DNA of 64,000 nt, from NCBI GenBank assembly GCA_963783045.1, contig CAWAMD010000005.1:1488001-1552000 (forward strand), given 5' to 3'. This DNA is from CAWAMD01 sp963783045. GTDB lineage: Bacteria > Actinomycetota > Nitriliruptoria > Nitriliruptorales > Nitriliruptoraceae. Both the position numbers and the translations under genes were made by a program. Shown here piece after piece: positions 25,438-32,970 of the stretch. Each line of letters starts with the position of its first letter. Position 1 is the first letter of the stretch. Under the pieces are notes generated by a model. The model saw only the letters and a list, made by a program, of their open reading frames with translations, had not been told where the DNA came from and searched no databases.

Positions 25438-26988
25438 TCACCCTGCCTGTCCGGGAACACCGCGCACCCGCGCCTCGACGAGCACCTCCTCCGCCACGGG
25501 CGCCGCGGCGGCCCGCTCGCTCGGCACGAGCCCCACTCGCGTGCGACGGTCGAGCAGGTCGTCGACGGTGAGGGCGCCCTCGTGCGCCACGGCCCATGTG
25601 AGCTCTGCCCGCAGGGTCGCGGCATCCGGCACGACGGCGGTCGAACCCTTACGCCCGCCCTCGGCCAGCACCTCGGGTGCCTCGCCCCCGTAGCGGTCCA
25701 CGAGGTGACGCGGGGCGCCGATCTCGTCGAGCCGTGGCCGGGGCGCCGCCCCGACCAGCGGGAGGCGACCGGTGACGCACCGTCCGGCGGTGACGCCCGG
25801 TCGCCGGGCGATCCGGTCGACCGTGTCCTGTGCCATGCGCCGGTAGGTCGTGAGCTTGCCGCCGACGATCGTCACCAGCCCGTCCGCGCGCTCGAGCACC
25901 GCGTGTCGGCGCGACAGGTCGGCGGTCGGACCGTCGGCATCGGCGATGAGGGGTCGTAGCCCGGCGAACGACCCGATGATGTCCGCCGGCGTCAACGGGG
26001 AGGCGAACGCCTGGCTGGCGACCTCGAGGAGGAAGGTCTCGTCCGCCTCGTCGGCGACCGGCTCGTCGCTGACCGCGGTGACCGGGTCGTCGGTGAGGCC
26101 GAGGTAGACGCGCTGGCCGTCGGGCTGGGGCAGCAGGAACACGAACCGGTTGCGGGCACCCGGGACCGGCACGGTCACGGCGGCCCTCGGATACCCGAGT
26201 CGCGACGCATGGAGGACGAGGTGCGCGCCCTTCGACGGCCGCAGCCGGACCTGCGGGTCGAGGGTGTCGGCCCACACGCCCGTCGCGTTCACGACATGGC
26301 GGGCGCGCAGCCGGAAGCTGGCGCCGCCGAGCTCGTCGGTGACGGTGGCACCCGAGCCGTCCGCGTCGGCGGCCGCGCAGTAGGTCAGGATGCGGGCACC
26401 GTGCGCCGCGGCGGTGCGGGCGACGGCGACCACGAGCCGGGCATCGTCGGCGAGCTGGCCGTCCCAGTACATGACGGCGCCGCGCAGACGGTCGCGGTCG
26501 AGGGCCGGAGCGAGCAGCCCGGTCTCGGCGGCCGTGATCCAGCGCGGCCGCGGCAGCGTCCGCCGCGAGGTCCCCGCCGCCACCCGCAGGACGTCGGCGG
26601 CGAGGAAGCCCGCCCCGGTGAGGCAGGCCTCACCGACGGTGAATCCCGCGCCCGCCGGCGCGAGGAAGGCGAGCGGACGGGTGAGATGCGGGGCGGTGCG
26701 CTCCATGAGGATCCCGCGCTCGACGGCGCTCTCGTGGGCGATGCCGACCTCGCCCTTGGCGAGGTAGCGCAGGCCGCCGTGGACGAGCTTCGAGGACCAC
26801 CGGCTCGTGCCGTGGGCGAGGTCGCGGCGCTCGACGAGCGCGACCGACAGACCACGGGACGCCGCGTCGAGGGCGACGCCGACGCCCGTGATGCCGCCAC
26901 CGATGACGAGGACGTCGACCTCGTCGCCGGCGGCGAGCTCGTCGAGCTCGCGCCGCCGCCGCTCGGCGTTCAGCGAGGATGGCTTCAC
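25438..26988 (-). CDS. glpD: Glycerol-3-phosphate dehydrogenase, FAD-dependent
   Basis: 516 residues. The FAD-binding Rossmann segment is VDVLVIGGGITGVGVALDAA, followed by RRDLAHGTSRWSSKLVHGGL and RYLAKGEVGIAHE, which are diagnostic of GlpD. The FAD-binding Gly-rich strand near the end, GLVTIVGGKLTTYRRMA, and the C-terminal helical DAO_C domain (LTWAVAHEGALTVDDLLDRR) are present. It oxidises sn-glycerol-3-phosphate to dihydroxyacetone phosphate, feeding the quinone pool. GTG 26988 overlaps the stop of the TetR gene (GTGA), so expression is coupled to the regulator. Confidence 0.93.
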   Translation of the reverse strand: MKPSSLNAERRRRELDELAAGDEVDVLVIGGGITGVGVALDAASRGLSVALVERRDLAHGTSRWSSKLVHGGLRYLAKGEVGIAHESAVERGILMERTAPHLTRPLAFLAPAGAGFTVGEACLTGAGFLAADVLRVAAGTSRRTLPRPRWITAAETGLLAPALDRDRLRGAVMYWDGQLADDARLVVAVARTAAAHGARILTYCAAADADGSGATVTDELGGASFRLRARHVVNATGVWADTLDPQVRLRPSKGAHLVLHASRLGYPRAAVTVPVPGARNRFVFLLPQPDGQRVYLGLTDDPVTAVSDEPVADEADETFLLEVASQAFASPLTPADIIGSFAGLRPLIADADGPTADLSRRHAVLERADGLVTIVGGKLTTYRRMAQDTVDRIARRPGVTAGRCVTGRLPLVGAAPRPRLDEIGAPRHLVDRYGGEAPEVLAEGGRKGSTAVVPDAATLRAELTWAVAHEGALTVDDLLDRRTRVGLVPSERAAAAPVAEEVLVEARVRGVPGQAG

Positions 26989-27584
26989 GGTCGGGGCTCC
27001 TCGTCGGGGGCGGGTCGCAGCGCCACGTCGAGGTGATGGCGCAGCTCGGCGTGGATGCGGTTCGGGTCGGACTCCGCAGCGACGATCCGGCTCGACAGCA
27101 CGAAGGACTGGATGGTGAGCAGGAGCGTCAGAGCGATCGCGTCGACGTCGCCGGCGCGCACCGAGCCGTCCTGCTGGCCGTCCCGCAGCAGCGCCGCGAC
27201 GAGGCCCAGTGCCTCGCGCTGCGAGGATCCGAGCCGATCGAAGACGTAGGGCAGCAGCAGGTCGGGGTCGACGTCGAGGATGCGCTCGAAGAGCGGGTGC
27301 TCGGGCAGCGTGTGCACGACCCGGACCAGGGTCTCGACGAGCCGGGCGCGTCCGGAGGGCGCCCCGTCGACGGCCTCGACCGCCCGGGCGGCGAGCGCGG
27401 CGAGCTCACGGGTGAGCAGCGCGGCGATGGCGGCGTTCACGTCGGGGAAGTGCGTGTAGAGGGTGGGGCGGGACAGCCCGGCCCGGCGGGCCACGTCGGC
27501 GAACGTGGTGCGGCGGACGCCGACGGCGAGGATGCTGGCCTCGACCGCGTCGAGGATCTCGTCGGTGCTGGAACGCTCGGCCAT
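26985..27584 (-). CDS. TetR family regulator of glpD operon
   Basis: 199 residues. The N-terminal HTH reads TTFADVARRAGLSRPTLYTHF, and a helical ligand-binding domain follows. It is first in an operon with glpD (4-base overlap) and sits just downstream of a CCTTACA/TGTAAAGG dyad, so it probably represses itself and glpD. The ligand may be glycerol-3-phosphate or an acyl compound; nothing in the sequence decides between them. Confidence 0.88.
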   Translation of the reverse strand: MAERSSTDEILDAVEASILAVGVRRTTFADVARRAGLSRPTLYTHFPDVNAAIAALLTRELAALAARAVEAVDGAPSGRARLVETLVRVVHTLPEHPLFERILDVDPDLLLPYVFDRLGSSQREALGLVAALLRDGQQDGSVRAGDVDAIALTLLLTIQSFVLSSRIVAAESDPNRIHAELRHHLDVALRPAPDEEPRP

Positions 27585-27608
27585 GGCGAGGGGTCCCGGG
27601 GTGGCTGT

Positions 27609-27636
27609 CCTTACACTTTATCACCTGCTGTAAAGG
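27609..27636. promoter_or_regulatory. Inverted repeat CCTTACA-N13-TGTAAAGG upstream of tetR-glpD (candidate operator)
   Basis: An AT-rich island in GC-rich DNA, centred about 40 bases upstream of the TetR ATG. The outer arms are CCTTACA and TGTAAAGG; a shifted pairing CTTTA/TAAAG is also possible. The size (28 bp) and location fit a TetR-family operator overlapping the promoter. Confidence 0.6.
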
Positions 27637-27675
27637 TGGGTGGACAGCCCCGATCCGGCCACGGCCGGGCAGGCT

Positions 27676-27852
27676 TCAGGCGGCGTCGACGGTTCCCGAA
27701 CCGCGCCCGGCGAGCAGGGCGAGCAACCGGCGCCGGCGGGCGCGGACCTCGGGCCCGTTGAGCGGCTCCTCGCAGAGCGCGCAGAGTGCGTCCCACGCCT
27801 CCCGCGCGCTCGCGCCGGTCGTGGCCGGATCGGATGCCGGTGGCTCGGTCAT
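27676..27852 (-). CDS. Small 58-residue protein with CxxC
   Basis: ATG 27852 to TGA 27678-27676. The sequence is an acidic, helix-prone N-terminus (MTEPPASDPATTGASAREAW) then DALCALCEEPLNGPEVRARR and RRLLALLAGRG. A Cys pair (CALC) and balanced composition, unlike the Arg-rich frames overlapping it, suggest a genuine small protein. It lies between the aldo/keto reductase and the tetR operator on the same strand. The function is unknown. Confidence 0.4.
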   Translation of the reverse strand: MTEPPASDPATTGASAREAWDALCALCEEPLNGPEVRARRRRLLALLAGRGSGTVDAA

Positions 27853-27955
27853 GGCTCGCTTCCGTGTCGGTCATCTTCCGATGTCGGCACGTGCGGACAC
27901 GACCTTCAGCGCCGGCGGGCGCACGACCGGTCGGCCGCCCCGGCGACGGGGGACG

Positions 27956-28891
27956 TCAGGCGAGCCGGCCGGTGATGTCCGCCACCTCGGCGCGCTCGTC
28001 GCCGGAGAGCTCCCAGCCGGCCGACGCAGCGTTGGACCGGACCTGCTCGGGCGTCGTCGCCCCGGCGATGACGGACGCGCAGACGTCGTGGGAGGCCAAC
28101 CACGAGAACGCGAGCTCGAGCAGCGTGTGCCCGCGCTCGTCGGCCCAGGTCGCGAGCTTCTCGGCGGTGGCGAGCTTGTCGTCGGCGAGGAAGCGCTGGG
28201 CGCGCTCAGGCGACTGACCCGCCAGTCGACTGCCCGCCGGCGGGTCCTCGCCGCGCCGGTACTTGCCGGTCAGCACCCCCGACTCGAGCGGGAAGTACGG
28301 GAGGATCCCGAGACCGAGCTCCCGGCAGGCCGGCACCACGTCGGTCTCGGGGTCCGCGGTCAGCAGGCTCCACTGGTTCTGGGCACTCACGAACCGTGGC
28401 CCGTCGGCTCCCGAGGCGATCGCTTCGGCCTCCCGGATCTGCAGGCCCGAGAAGTTCGAGTGACCGATGGCGCGGACCGTGCCGGCCTCGACGAGCTCTC
28501 CCAGCGCACCGAGCGTCTCCTCGAGCGGGACGTCGGGATCGGGGCGGTGGAGCTGGTAGAGGTCGATGTAGTCGGTGCCGAGCCGACGCAGGCTGTCCTC
28601 GACCGCCTGGCGGACCCAGTCGGGGGACGCGCCCCCGCCGTGCTCGCCCATCGGCACGCCGAACTTCGTGGCGACGACCACGTCGTCGCGACGCCGACCG
28701 AGCGCCCGGCCGAGCAGCTGCTCGGACTGCCCCTCGCCGTACACGTCGGCGGTGTCGAAGAGGGTGATGCCCGCATCGATGGCGGCGTCGACGACGGCCT
28801 GCGTCTCGGCCGCCCCGATCCGCCGTCCCATGTTGTTGCACCCGAGCCCGACGACCGAGACCTCGAGCGGCCCGATTCTCCGCGTCTGCAT
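27956..28891 (-). CDS. Aldo/keto reductase
   Basis: 311 residues from ATG 28891. The AKR core starts RRIGPLEVSVVGLGCNNMG, with catalytic Asp/Tyr in LFDTADVYGEGQSE, Lys in VVVATKFGVPMG and His in LYQLHRPDPDVP, followed by GHSNFSG and the C-terminal NADPH-binding VIAGATTPEQVRSN. It is a distinct paralogue of the AKR at 7877-8842. It is divergent from the marR gene; the 254-base gap holds the MarR promoter. The physiological aldehyde is unknown. Confidence 0.9.
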   Translation of the reverse strand: MQTRRIGPLEVSVVGLGCNNMGRRIGAAETQAVVDAAIDAGITLFDTADVYGEGQSEQLLGRALGRRRDDVVVATKFGVPMGEHGGGASPDWVRQAVEDSLRRLGTDYIDLYQLHRPDPDVPLEETLGALGELVEAGTVRAIGHSNFSGLQIREAEAIASGADGPRFVSAQNQWSLLTADPETDVVPACRELGLGILPYFPLESGVLTGKYRRGEDPPAGSRLAGQSPERAQRFLADDKLATAEKLATWADERGHTLLELAFSWLASHDVCASVIAGATTPEQVRSNAASAGWELSGDERAEVADITGRLA

Positions 28892-29111
28892 GTCTGCCTC
28901 CTGCTTCCACTCCCGAGCCAAGCACGCAGGTCCCGAGCGCACCGGCTTCGACACCGTCATGCTGACCGGGGTGGGCAGCCGGCAGACATGCGCGTCGCAC
29001 AGCAGCCGCCGGGCGGTCTCGGGGTGGACCGGACCCGGGAACCCGAGCTGCGCCGGCTCCACGTCCGTGTCGTCGTCCGTAGCGACCGCATCGGCGAGCA
29101 CCCCGTAATGG

Positions 29112-29139
29112 TTGTAACGCACAACTATGTTGGTACGGT
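29112..29139 (+). promoter_or_regulatory. marR promoter with overlapping dyad, predicted near-leaderless transcript
   Basis: A -35-like TTGTAA (29112-29117) and -10-like TACGGT (29134-29139) are separated by 16 bases. The predicted start is at or next to the marR ATG at 29146, so the message may be leaderless. The inverted repeat GTTGT-AACGC-ACAAC (29111-29125) covers the -35 element, a common placement for MarR autorepression. AT content is locally high. The elements are visible; their function is inferred. Confidence 0.5.
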
Positions 29140-29145
29140 GTCGGC

Positions 29146-29676
29146 ATGAACGATCATGCCTCCAGCCCGAACGCCCCCGGCGCCTCGGCGGGCGGCCCCG
29201 CCGTCAGCGAGGAGATCGCGCGGATCGAGGCCGCCATCACCACGCTCGTCCGCCGGACCAAGCTTCCGAACGCCCACGCGCGGATCACGCAGACGGCCGG
29301 GGTCGACGTGGACCGGGCCGGCTACATCGTGCTCAACCGCATCGGTGAATGGGAACCGCTGCGCATGTCCGAGCTCGCCGAACGGCTCAACGTCGACCTC
29401 TCCACGGTCAGCCGGCACGTCACCCGGCTGCAGCGCGACGGGTACGTCGACCGCACGACCGACCCGTCGGACCGCCGCGCGTCCCTGCTGCGTCTGTCCG
29501 ACACCGGCCGGGACGCCGTCTGCCGGGTCCGCGACGCACGACGGGCCCACGTGGCCGCGCTCCTCGAGGAGTGGCCCGCCAGCGACCGCACGACCCTGGC
29601 GGCACTCCTCGACCGGCTCGTCGACACCATCATGGCGGCGGCCGACCGCGCTCACGAGGCCGAGGTGAGCGGGTGA
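29146..29676 (+). CDS. MarR family regulator
   Basis: 176 residues with a winged helix: LRMSELAERLNVDLSTVSRH (HTH) and VTRLQRDGYVDRTTDPSDRR (wing), flanked by helices for dimerisation. There is no clear Shine-Dalgarno sequence, consistent with a leaderless transcript. The stop overlaps the GTG of the ABC ATPase gene (GTGA at 29673-29676), so it is cotranscribed and coupled with a drug-type exporter that it probably controls. Confidence 0.9.
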   Translation: MNDHASSPNAPGASAGGPAVSEEIARIEAAITTLVRRTKLPNAHARITQTAGVDVDRAGYIVLNRIGEWEPLRMSELAERLNVDLSTVSRHVTRLQRDGYVDRTTDPSDRRASLLRLSDTGRDAVCRVRDARRAHVAALLEEWPASDRTTLAALLDRLVDTIMAAADRAHEAEVSG

Positions 29677-30653
29677 GCGCCGAGGCGGGCGACGCCGCGG
29701 TCGTCACCGTCGACCTCGTCAAGCGCTACGGCGAGCTCACCGCGGTCGACGGGGTCTCGCTCTCGGTGACGCCGGGCGAGATCTTCGCCTTCCTCGGCCC
29801 CAACGGGGCCGGCAAGTCCACGACCATCCGGATGCTGTGCACCCTGACACGCCCGACCTCGGGACAGGCCTGGGTCGCCGGCATGGACGTCAGCCGCGAC
29901 CCGCGGGCGGTCCGCCAGCGCATCGGTCTCGTCTTCCAGGACCAGACGCTCGACGTGCAGCTCACGGCCGCCGAGAACCTCCGCTTCCACGCGGCCCTCT
30001 ACGACATCCCGGCGGCCGACACCGAGGCACGGATCGCCTACGCCCTCGACCTCGTCACCCTGACCGACCGCGCCGACGACCTCGTGTCCACCTTCTCGGG
30101 CGGGATGGCCCGCCGGCTCGAGATCGCCCGCGGGCTCATGCACGCCCCGACCGTGCTGTTCCTCGACGAGCCGACCGTCGGCCTCGACCCCCAGACCCGC
30201 GCCCGGATCTGGGAGGACGTGCGCCGGCTCCGCGACGACGCCGGCGTCACGATCTTCATGACGACCCACTACATGGACGAGGCCGGCTACGCCGACCGGA
30301 TCGCCATCATCGACCACGGCCGGATCGTCGCCCTCGACACCCCGGCGGCGCTGCGCCGCGCCGTCGGCCAGGACACCGTGACCCTCACGACCGCCGATCC
30401 CGAGACCGCGACCGCGAACCTCACGGCGGCCGGCCACACCGCCCGCGCGACGAGCGAGGGGTGCGTCGTCTTCGTGCCCGACGGCGAGGCGGCGGTCGCC
30501 GACCTCATCGCCCACGTCGGGGTCTCGATCCGCGGCGTGCGCGTGCACCGTCCCACGCTCGACGACGTGTTCATGCACTTCACCGGCCGCGAGCTGCGCG
30601 ACGAGGCACCGGCACGCAGCCCCATGGCCCGGGCGTTCGCCCGCCGCCGCTGA
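29673..30653 (+). CDS. ABC transporter ATP-binding protein, DrrA-like
   Basis: 326 residues. Walker A is FLGPNGAGKSTTIRM, signature motif STFSGGMARRLEIARGL, Walker B TVLFLDEPTVGLDP and the H-loop TTHYMDEA. TRARIWEDVRRL and the C-terminal domain ending in RVHRPTLDDVFMHFTGREL are typical of daunorubicin-resistance DrrA-type ATPases. It powers the adjacent ABC-2 permease for export of a hydrophobic compound or lipid. Coupled to marR. Confidence 0.92.
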   Translation: MSAEAGDAAVVTVDLVKRYGELTAVDGVSLSVTPGEIFAFLGPNGAGKSTTIRMLCTLTRPTSGQAWVAGMDVSRDPRAVRQRIGLVFQDQTLDVQLTAAENLRFHAALYDIPAADTEARIAYALDLVTLTDRADDLVSTFSGGMARRLEIARGLMHAPTVLFLDEPTVGLDPQTRARIWEDVRRLRDDAGVTIFMTTHYMDEAGYADRIAIIDHGRIVALDTPAALRRAVGQDTVTLTTADPETATANLTAAGHTARATSEGCVVFVPDGEAAVADLIAHVGVSIRGVRVHRPTLDDVFMHFTGRELRDEAPARSPMARAFARRR

Positions 30654-30676
30654 GCACCAGCGAGAGGGAGGGCCCC

Positions 30677-31557
30677 ATGGCCACCAGCTCTGCCACCGCC
30701 ACGCCCCCTGCCCCACGGGCGACCCCGCCCAGCCCGCGGGTCGCCTTCCGCCACGACGTGCGCGCCGCCATGATGGTGTGGCGCCGCGAGATCATCCGGT
30801 TCACCCGCACCAAGACCCGGATCGTGTCCGGGCTCGCGCAGCCGCTGCTGTTCCTGTTCGTGCTCGGCTACGGGCTGACCCCGCTCGTCGGCAACGCCGG
30901 CGGGCTCGACTTCAAGAAGTTCGTGTTCCCCGGCGTCGTCGCGATGAGCGTGCTGACCACCGCGATCTTCAGCGCGATCTCCATCGTGTGGGACCGCGAG
31001 TTCGGGTTCCTGCGCGAGATGCTCGTCGCCCCCGTCTCGCGCGGCGCCCTCGTCGTCGGCAAGGCCATCGGCGGCGCGAGCGTCGCGACGATCCAGGGCA
31101 CGATCATGCTGGTGCTCGCACCGTTCGTGGGGATCCGCCTCAGCGTCGTCATGGTGATCGAGGTCCTGCTCACCTCGGCGCTCATGGCGCTCGCGCTGAC
31201 CGCGTTCGGGATCTTCGTGGCCAGCCGGGTCGAGCGCATCGAGAGCTTCCAGACCGTCATGCAGCTGCTGCTGTTCCCGATGCTGTTCCTGTCCGGGGCG
31301 ATGTTCCCGATCCACGGGCTGCCGACCTGGCTCGCCTTCCTGACCCGCATCAACCCCGTCACCTACGCGGTCGACCCGCTGCGGCGGATCGTGCTCGGCG
31401 CCCAGGGGCTCGGCGACGCCGCCGCGGCCCAGTTCGGGCGGGGCGTGGACCTGTTCGGCCACCTGCTGTCAGCGTCCCGACCGAGCTCGGGATCGTCGCC
31501 GTGTTCGCGGTGCTGCTGCTCTCGGCGTCGGTCGGCTCCTTCGGCCGCGCCGACTGA
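30677..31557 (+). CDS. ABC-2 type permease, DrrB-like, apparent frameshift near 31470-31480
   Basis: ATG 30677 follows GAGGGAGGG. Six helices are expected; clear ones include IVSGLAQPLLFLFVLGYGL, FPGVVAMSVLTTAIFSAISI and LLLFPMLFLSGAMFPIHGLP. The frame then reads DLFGHLLSAS and degenerates into Ser/Arg-rich sequence to a stop at 31633. The last helix, TELGIVAVFAVLLLSASVGS, lies in the next frame and ends at TGA 31555-31557. Adding one base in the TCAGCGTCCC region joins them. The corrected protein is about 293 residues, the standard length. Confidence 0.82.
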
Positions 31558-31646
31558 CCAGGCCGCGTCGTGCGGCTCGCTCCGCTCCGCGCCACCGACG
31601 ACCAGGCCGCCCTGTGCGTGCGGCGCACCGTGACGCCACGGCAGGC

Positions 31647-31677
31647 TTGACCCTCACGTGACGTCAGGTGCGAGGGT
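31647..31677 (+). promoter_or_regulatory. MerR-type promoter with 19-bp spacer and dyad, upstream of tipA-like gene
   Basis: TTGACC (31647-31652) and GAGGGT (31672-31677) are 19 bases apart, the stretched spacing typical of MerR-controlled promoters. The spacer holds the palindrome TGACGTCA flanked by imperfect CCCTCAC / GTGCGAGGG arms. The downstream gene is a MerR/TipA regulator, so autoregulation by DNA untwisting is expected. Confidence 0.6.
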
Positions 31678-31707
31678 TGCCCCGGCACGACACGACAGGG
31701 ACCGCAC

Positions 31708-32505
31708 ATGGCACGCACCGTCGGCGAGGTGGCACGACTGGCGAACGTCACCGTGCGCACGCTGCACCACTATGACGCGGTGGGGCTCGTGTGCCCGAGC
31801 GCGCGCACCGAGGCCGGCTACCGGCTCTACGACGACGAGGATCTCGCACGGCTGCAGCAGGTCCTGCTCTACCGCGCCCTCGGCTTCGGCCTCGACGAGA
31901 TCCGTGCGCTGATGACCGCGGAGGACTTCGACCGTGGCAAGGCGCTGCACGAGCAGCGCGAGCTGCTGGCCGCCGAGGCCGACCGCCTCGACGGCATGAT
32001 CCGAGCCGTCGACCGTGCCATCGACGCCCACGAGAAAGGCACGACCATGTCAGACGAGGAGATGTTCGCCGTCTTCGGCGAGGAGCAGCGCGACCTGCAG
32101 GAGGAGGCGGCCGAGCGCTGGGGCGACACCGACGCCTGGCAGCAGAGCCGGCGGCGCACCGGCGGCTACACCAGGGACGACTGGGAGGCGGTCAGGGCGG
32201 AGAGCGAGGCGGTCACCGCCCGCATCGCCGAGGTCTACCGCAGCGGCGCCGCCGCCGACAGCGAGGCAGCCATGGACGCCGTCGAGGCACACCGGCAGCA
32301 GATCAACGACCGCTTCTACGACTGCTCCCACGAGATGCACGTGCACCTGGGCGAGATGTACCTCGCCGACCCGCGGTTCACCGCGAGCTACGAGCAGCAC
32401 GCCGAGGGCCTCGCCCGGTACGTCCACGACGCGATCGTGGCGAACGCCGAACGTGGCGGGGGGACAGACGGAACGAACCCCCGCCGGGGCGGGGGTTCGC
32501 GCTGA
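31708..32505 (+). CDS. TipA-like MerR regulator with TipAS antibiotic-recognition domain
   Basis: 265 residues. The MerR winged helix (TVGEVARLANVTVRTLHHYD, then GLVCPSARTEAGYRLY) is followed by a coiled coil (residues about 80-110) and a TipAS domain: MSDEEMFAVFGEEQRDLQEE through QQINDRFYDCSHEMHVHLGE. In TipA a Cys in this domain captures thiopeptides; here the candidate is the Cys of DCSHEMH. The C-terminal NPRRGGGSR is encoded by a hairpin. It lies downstream of the MarR-ABC exporter set, suggesting a drug-response locus. Confidence 0.9.
   Translation: MARTVGEVARLANVTVRTLHHYDAVGLVCPSARTEAGYRLYDDEDLARLQQVLLYRALGFGLDEIRALMTAEDFDRGKALHEQRELLAAEADRLDGMIRAVDRAIDAHEKGTTMSDEEMFAVFGEEQRDLQEEAAERWGDTDAWQQSRRRTGGYTRDDWEAVRAESEAVTARIAEVYRSGAAADSEAAMDAVEAHRQQINDRFYDCSHEMHVHLGEMYLADPRFTASYEQHAEGLARYVHDAIVANAERGGGTDGTNPRRGGGSR
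32476..32497. terminator. Hairpin AACCCCCGCC-GG-GGCGGGGGTT overlapping the tipA-like 3' end
   Basis: A perfect 10-bp stem with a two-base core, lying within the last codons of the tipA-like gene (stop 32503-32505). It sits between convergent tipA-like and cold-shock genes. It is probably a bidirectional GC-rich terminator; there is no T-run. Confidence 0.5.
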
Positions 32506-32585
32506 TCACTCACGGCACGCGACGGGTTCTTGCGGACCCTGGTCGTACCTCAGGCGATCGTCGTGCAGATCCTGCGGGTCTCGTC

Positions 32586-32789
32586 TCAGAGCGGACGGAC
32601 GTCGCTGGCCTGCGGGCCCTTCTGGCCCTGGGTGACCTCGAAGCTGACCCGCTGCCCCTCGTCGAGGGACTTGTAGCCCTGGACCTGGATCGCGGAGAAG
32701 TGGACGAAGAGGTCCTCGCCGCCGGACTCCGGGGTGATGAAGCCGTACCCCTTGTCGGCGTTGAACCACTTGACGGTGCCTTCTGGCAT
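32586..32789 (-). CDS. csp: Cold-shock domain protein
   Basis: 67 residues (MPEGTVKWFNADKGYGFITP). RNP1 is KGYGFI and RNP2 DLFVHF, the nucleic-acid-binding motifs of the CSD beta barrel. It binds single-stranded RNA or DNA as a chaperone. The 5' side holds about 180 bases before the divergent WS/DGAT gene, long enough for the structured leader often seen before cold-shock genes; I cannot show a specific thermosensor. Confidence 0.95.
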   Translation of the reverse strand: MPEGTVKWFNADKGYGFITPESGGEDLFVHFSAIQVQGYKSLDEGQRVSFEVTQGQKGPQASDVRPL

Positions 32790-32914
32790 GGAGCGTTCCC
32801 TATCTGTGTTACTGCGCACGGTTGGCCGGGTAGCTCTGGAGAGTAGGAGAGCAAGACACCCCGACCGGGTGCCGCAACACGGTACACGGCTTCCGGGACG
32901 GATGGGAAGCGAAG

Positions 32915-32935
32915 GGAGCGTTGACTGCACGCTCC
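32915..32935. promoter_or_regulatory. Inverted repeat GGAGCGT-N7-ACGCTCC upstream of WS/DGAT gene
   Basis: Seven-base perfect arms overlap TTGACT (32921-32926), a -35-like element, 45 bases before the ATG at 32971. It is likely an operator for the acyltransferase promoter or the divergent cold-shock gene. The regulator is unknown. Confidence 0.4.
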
Positions 32936-32970
32936 TGGAGTAGGGTCGCGCCATCATCGGAGGGGAATGC

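Noticed and set aside
27611..27874. An 87-codon minus-strand frame upstream of tetR
   Set aside because: It is Arg/Pro-rich, runs through the dyad operator, and overlaps the better-composed 58-codon ORF at 27676-27852.
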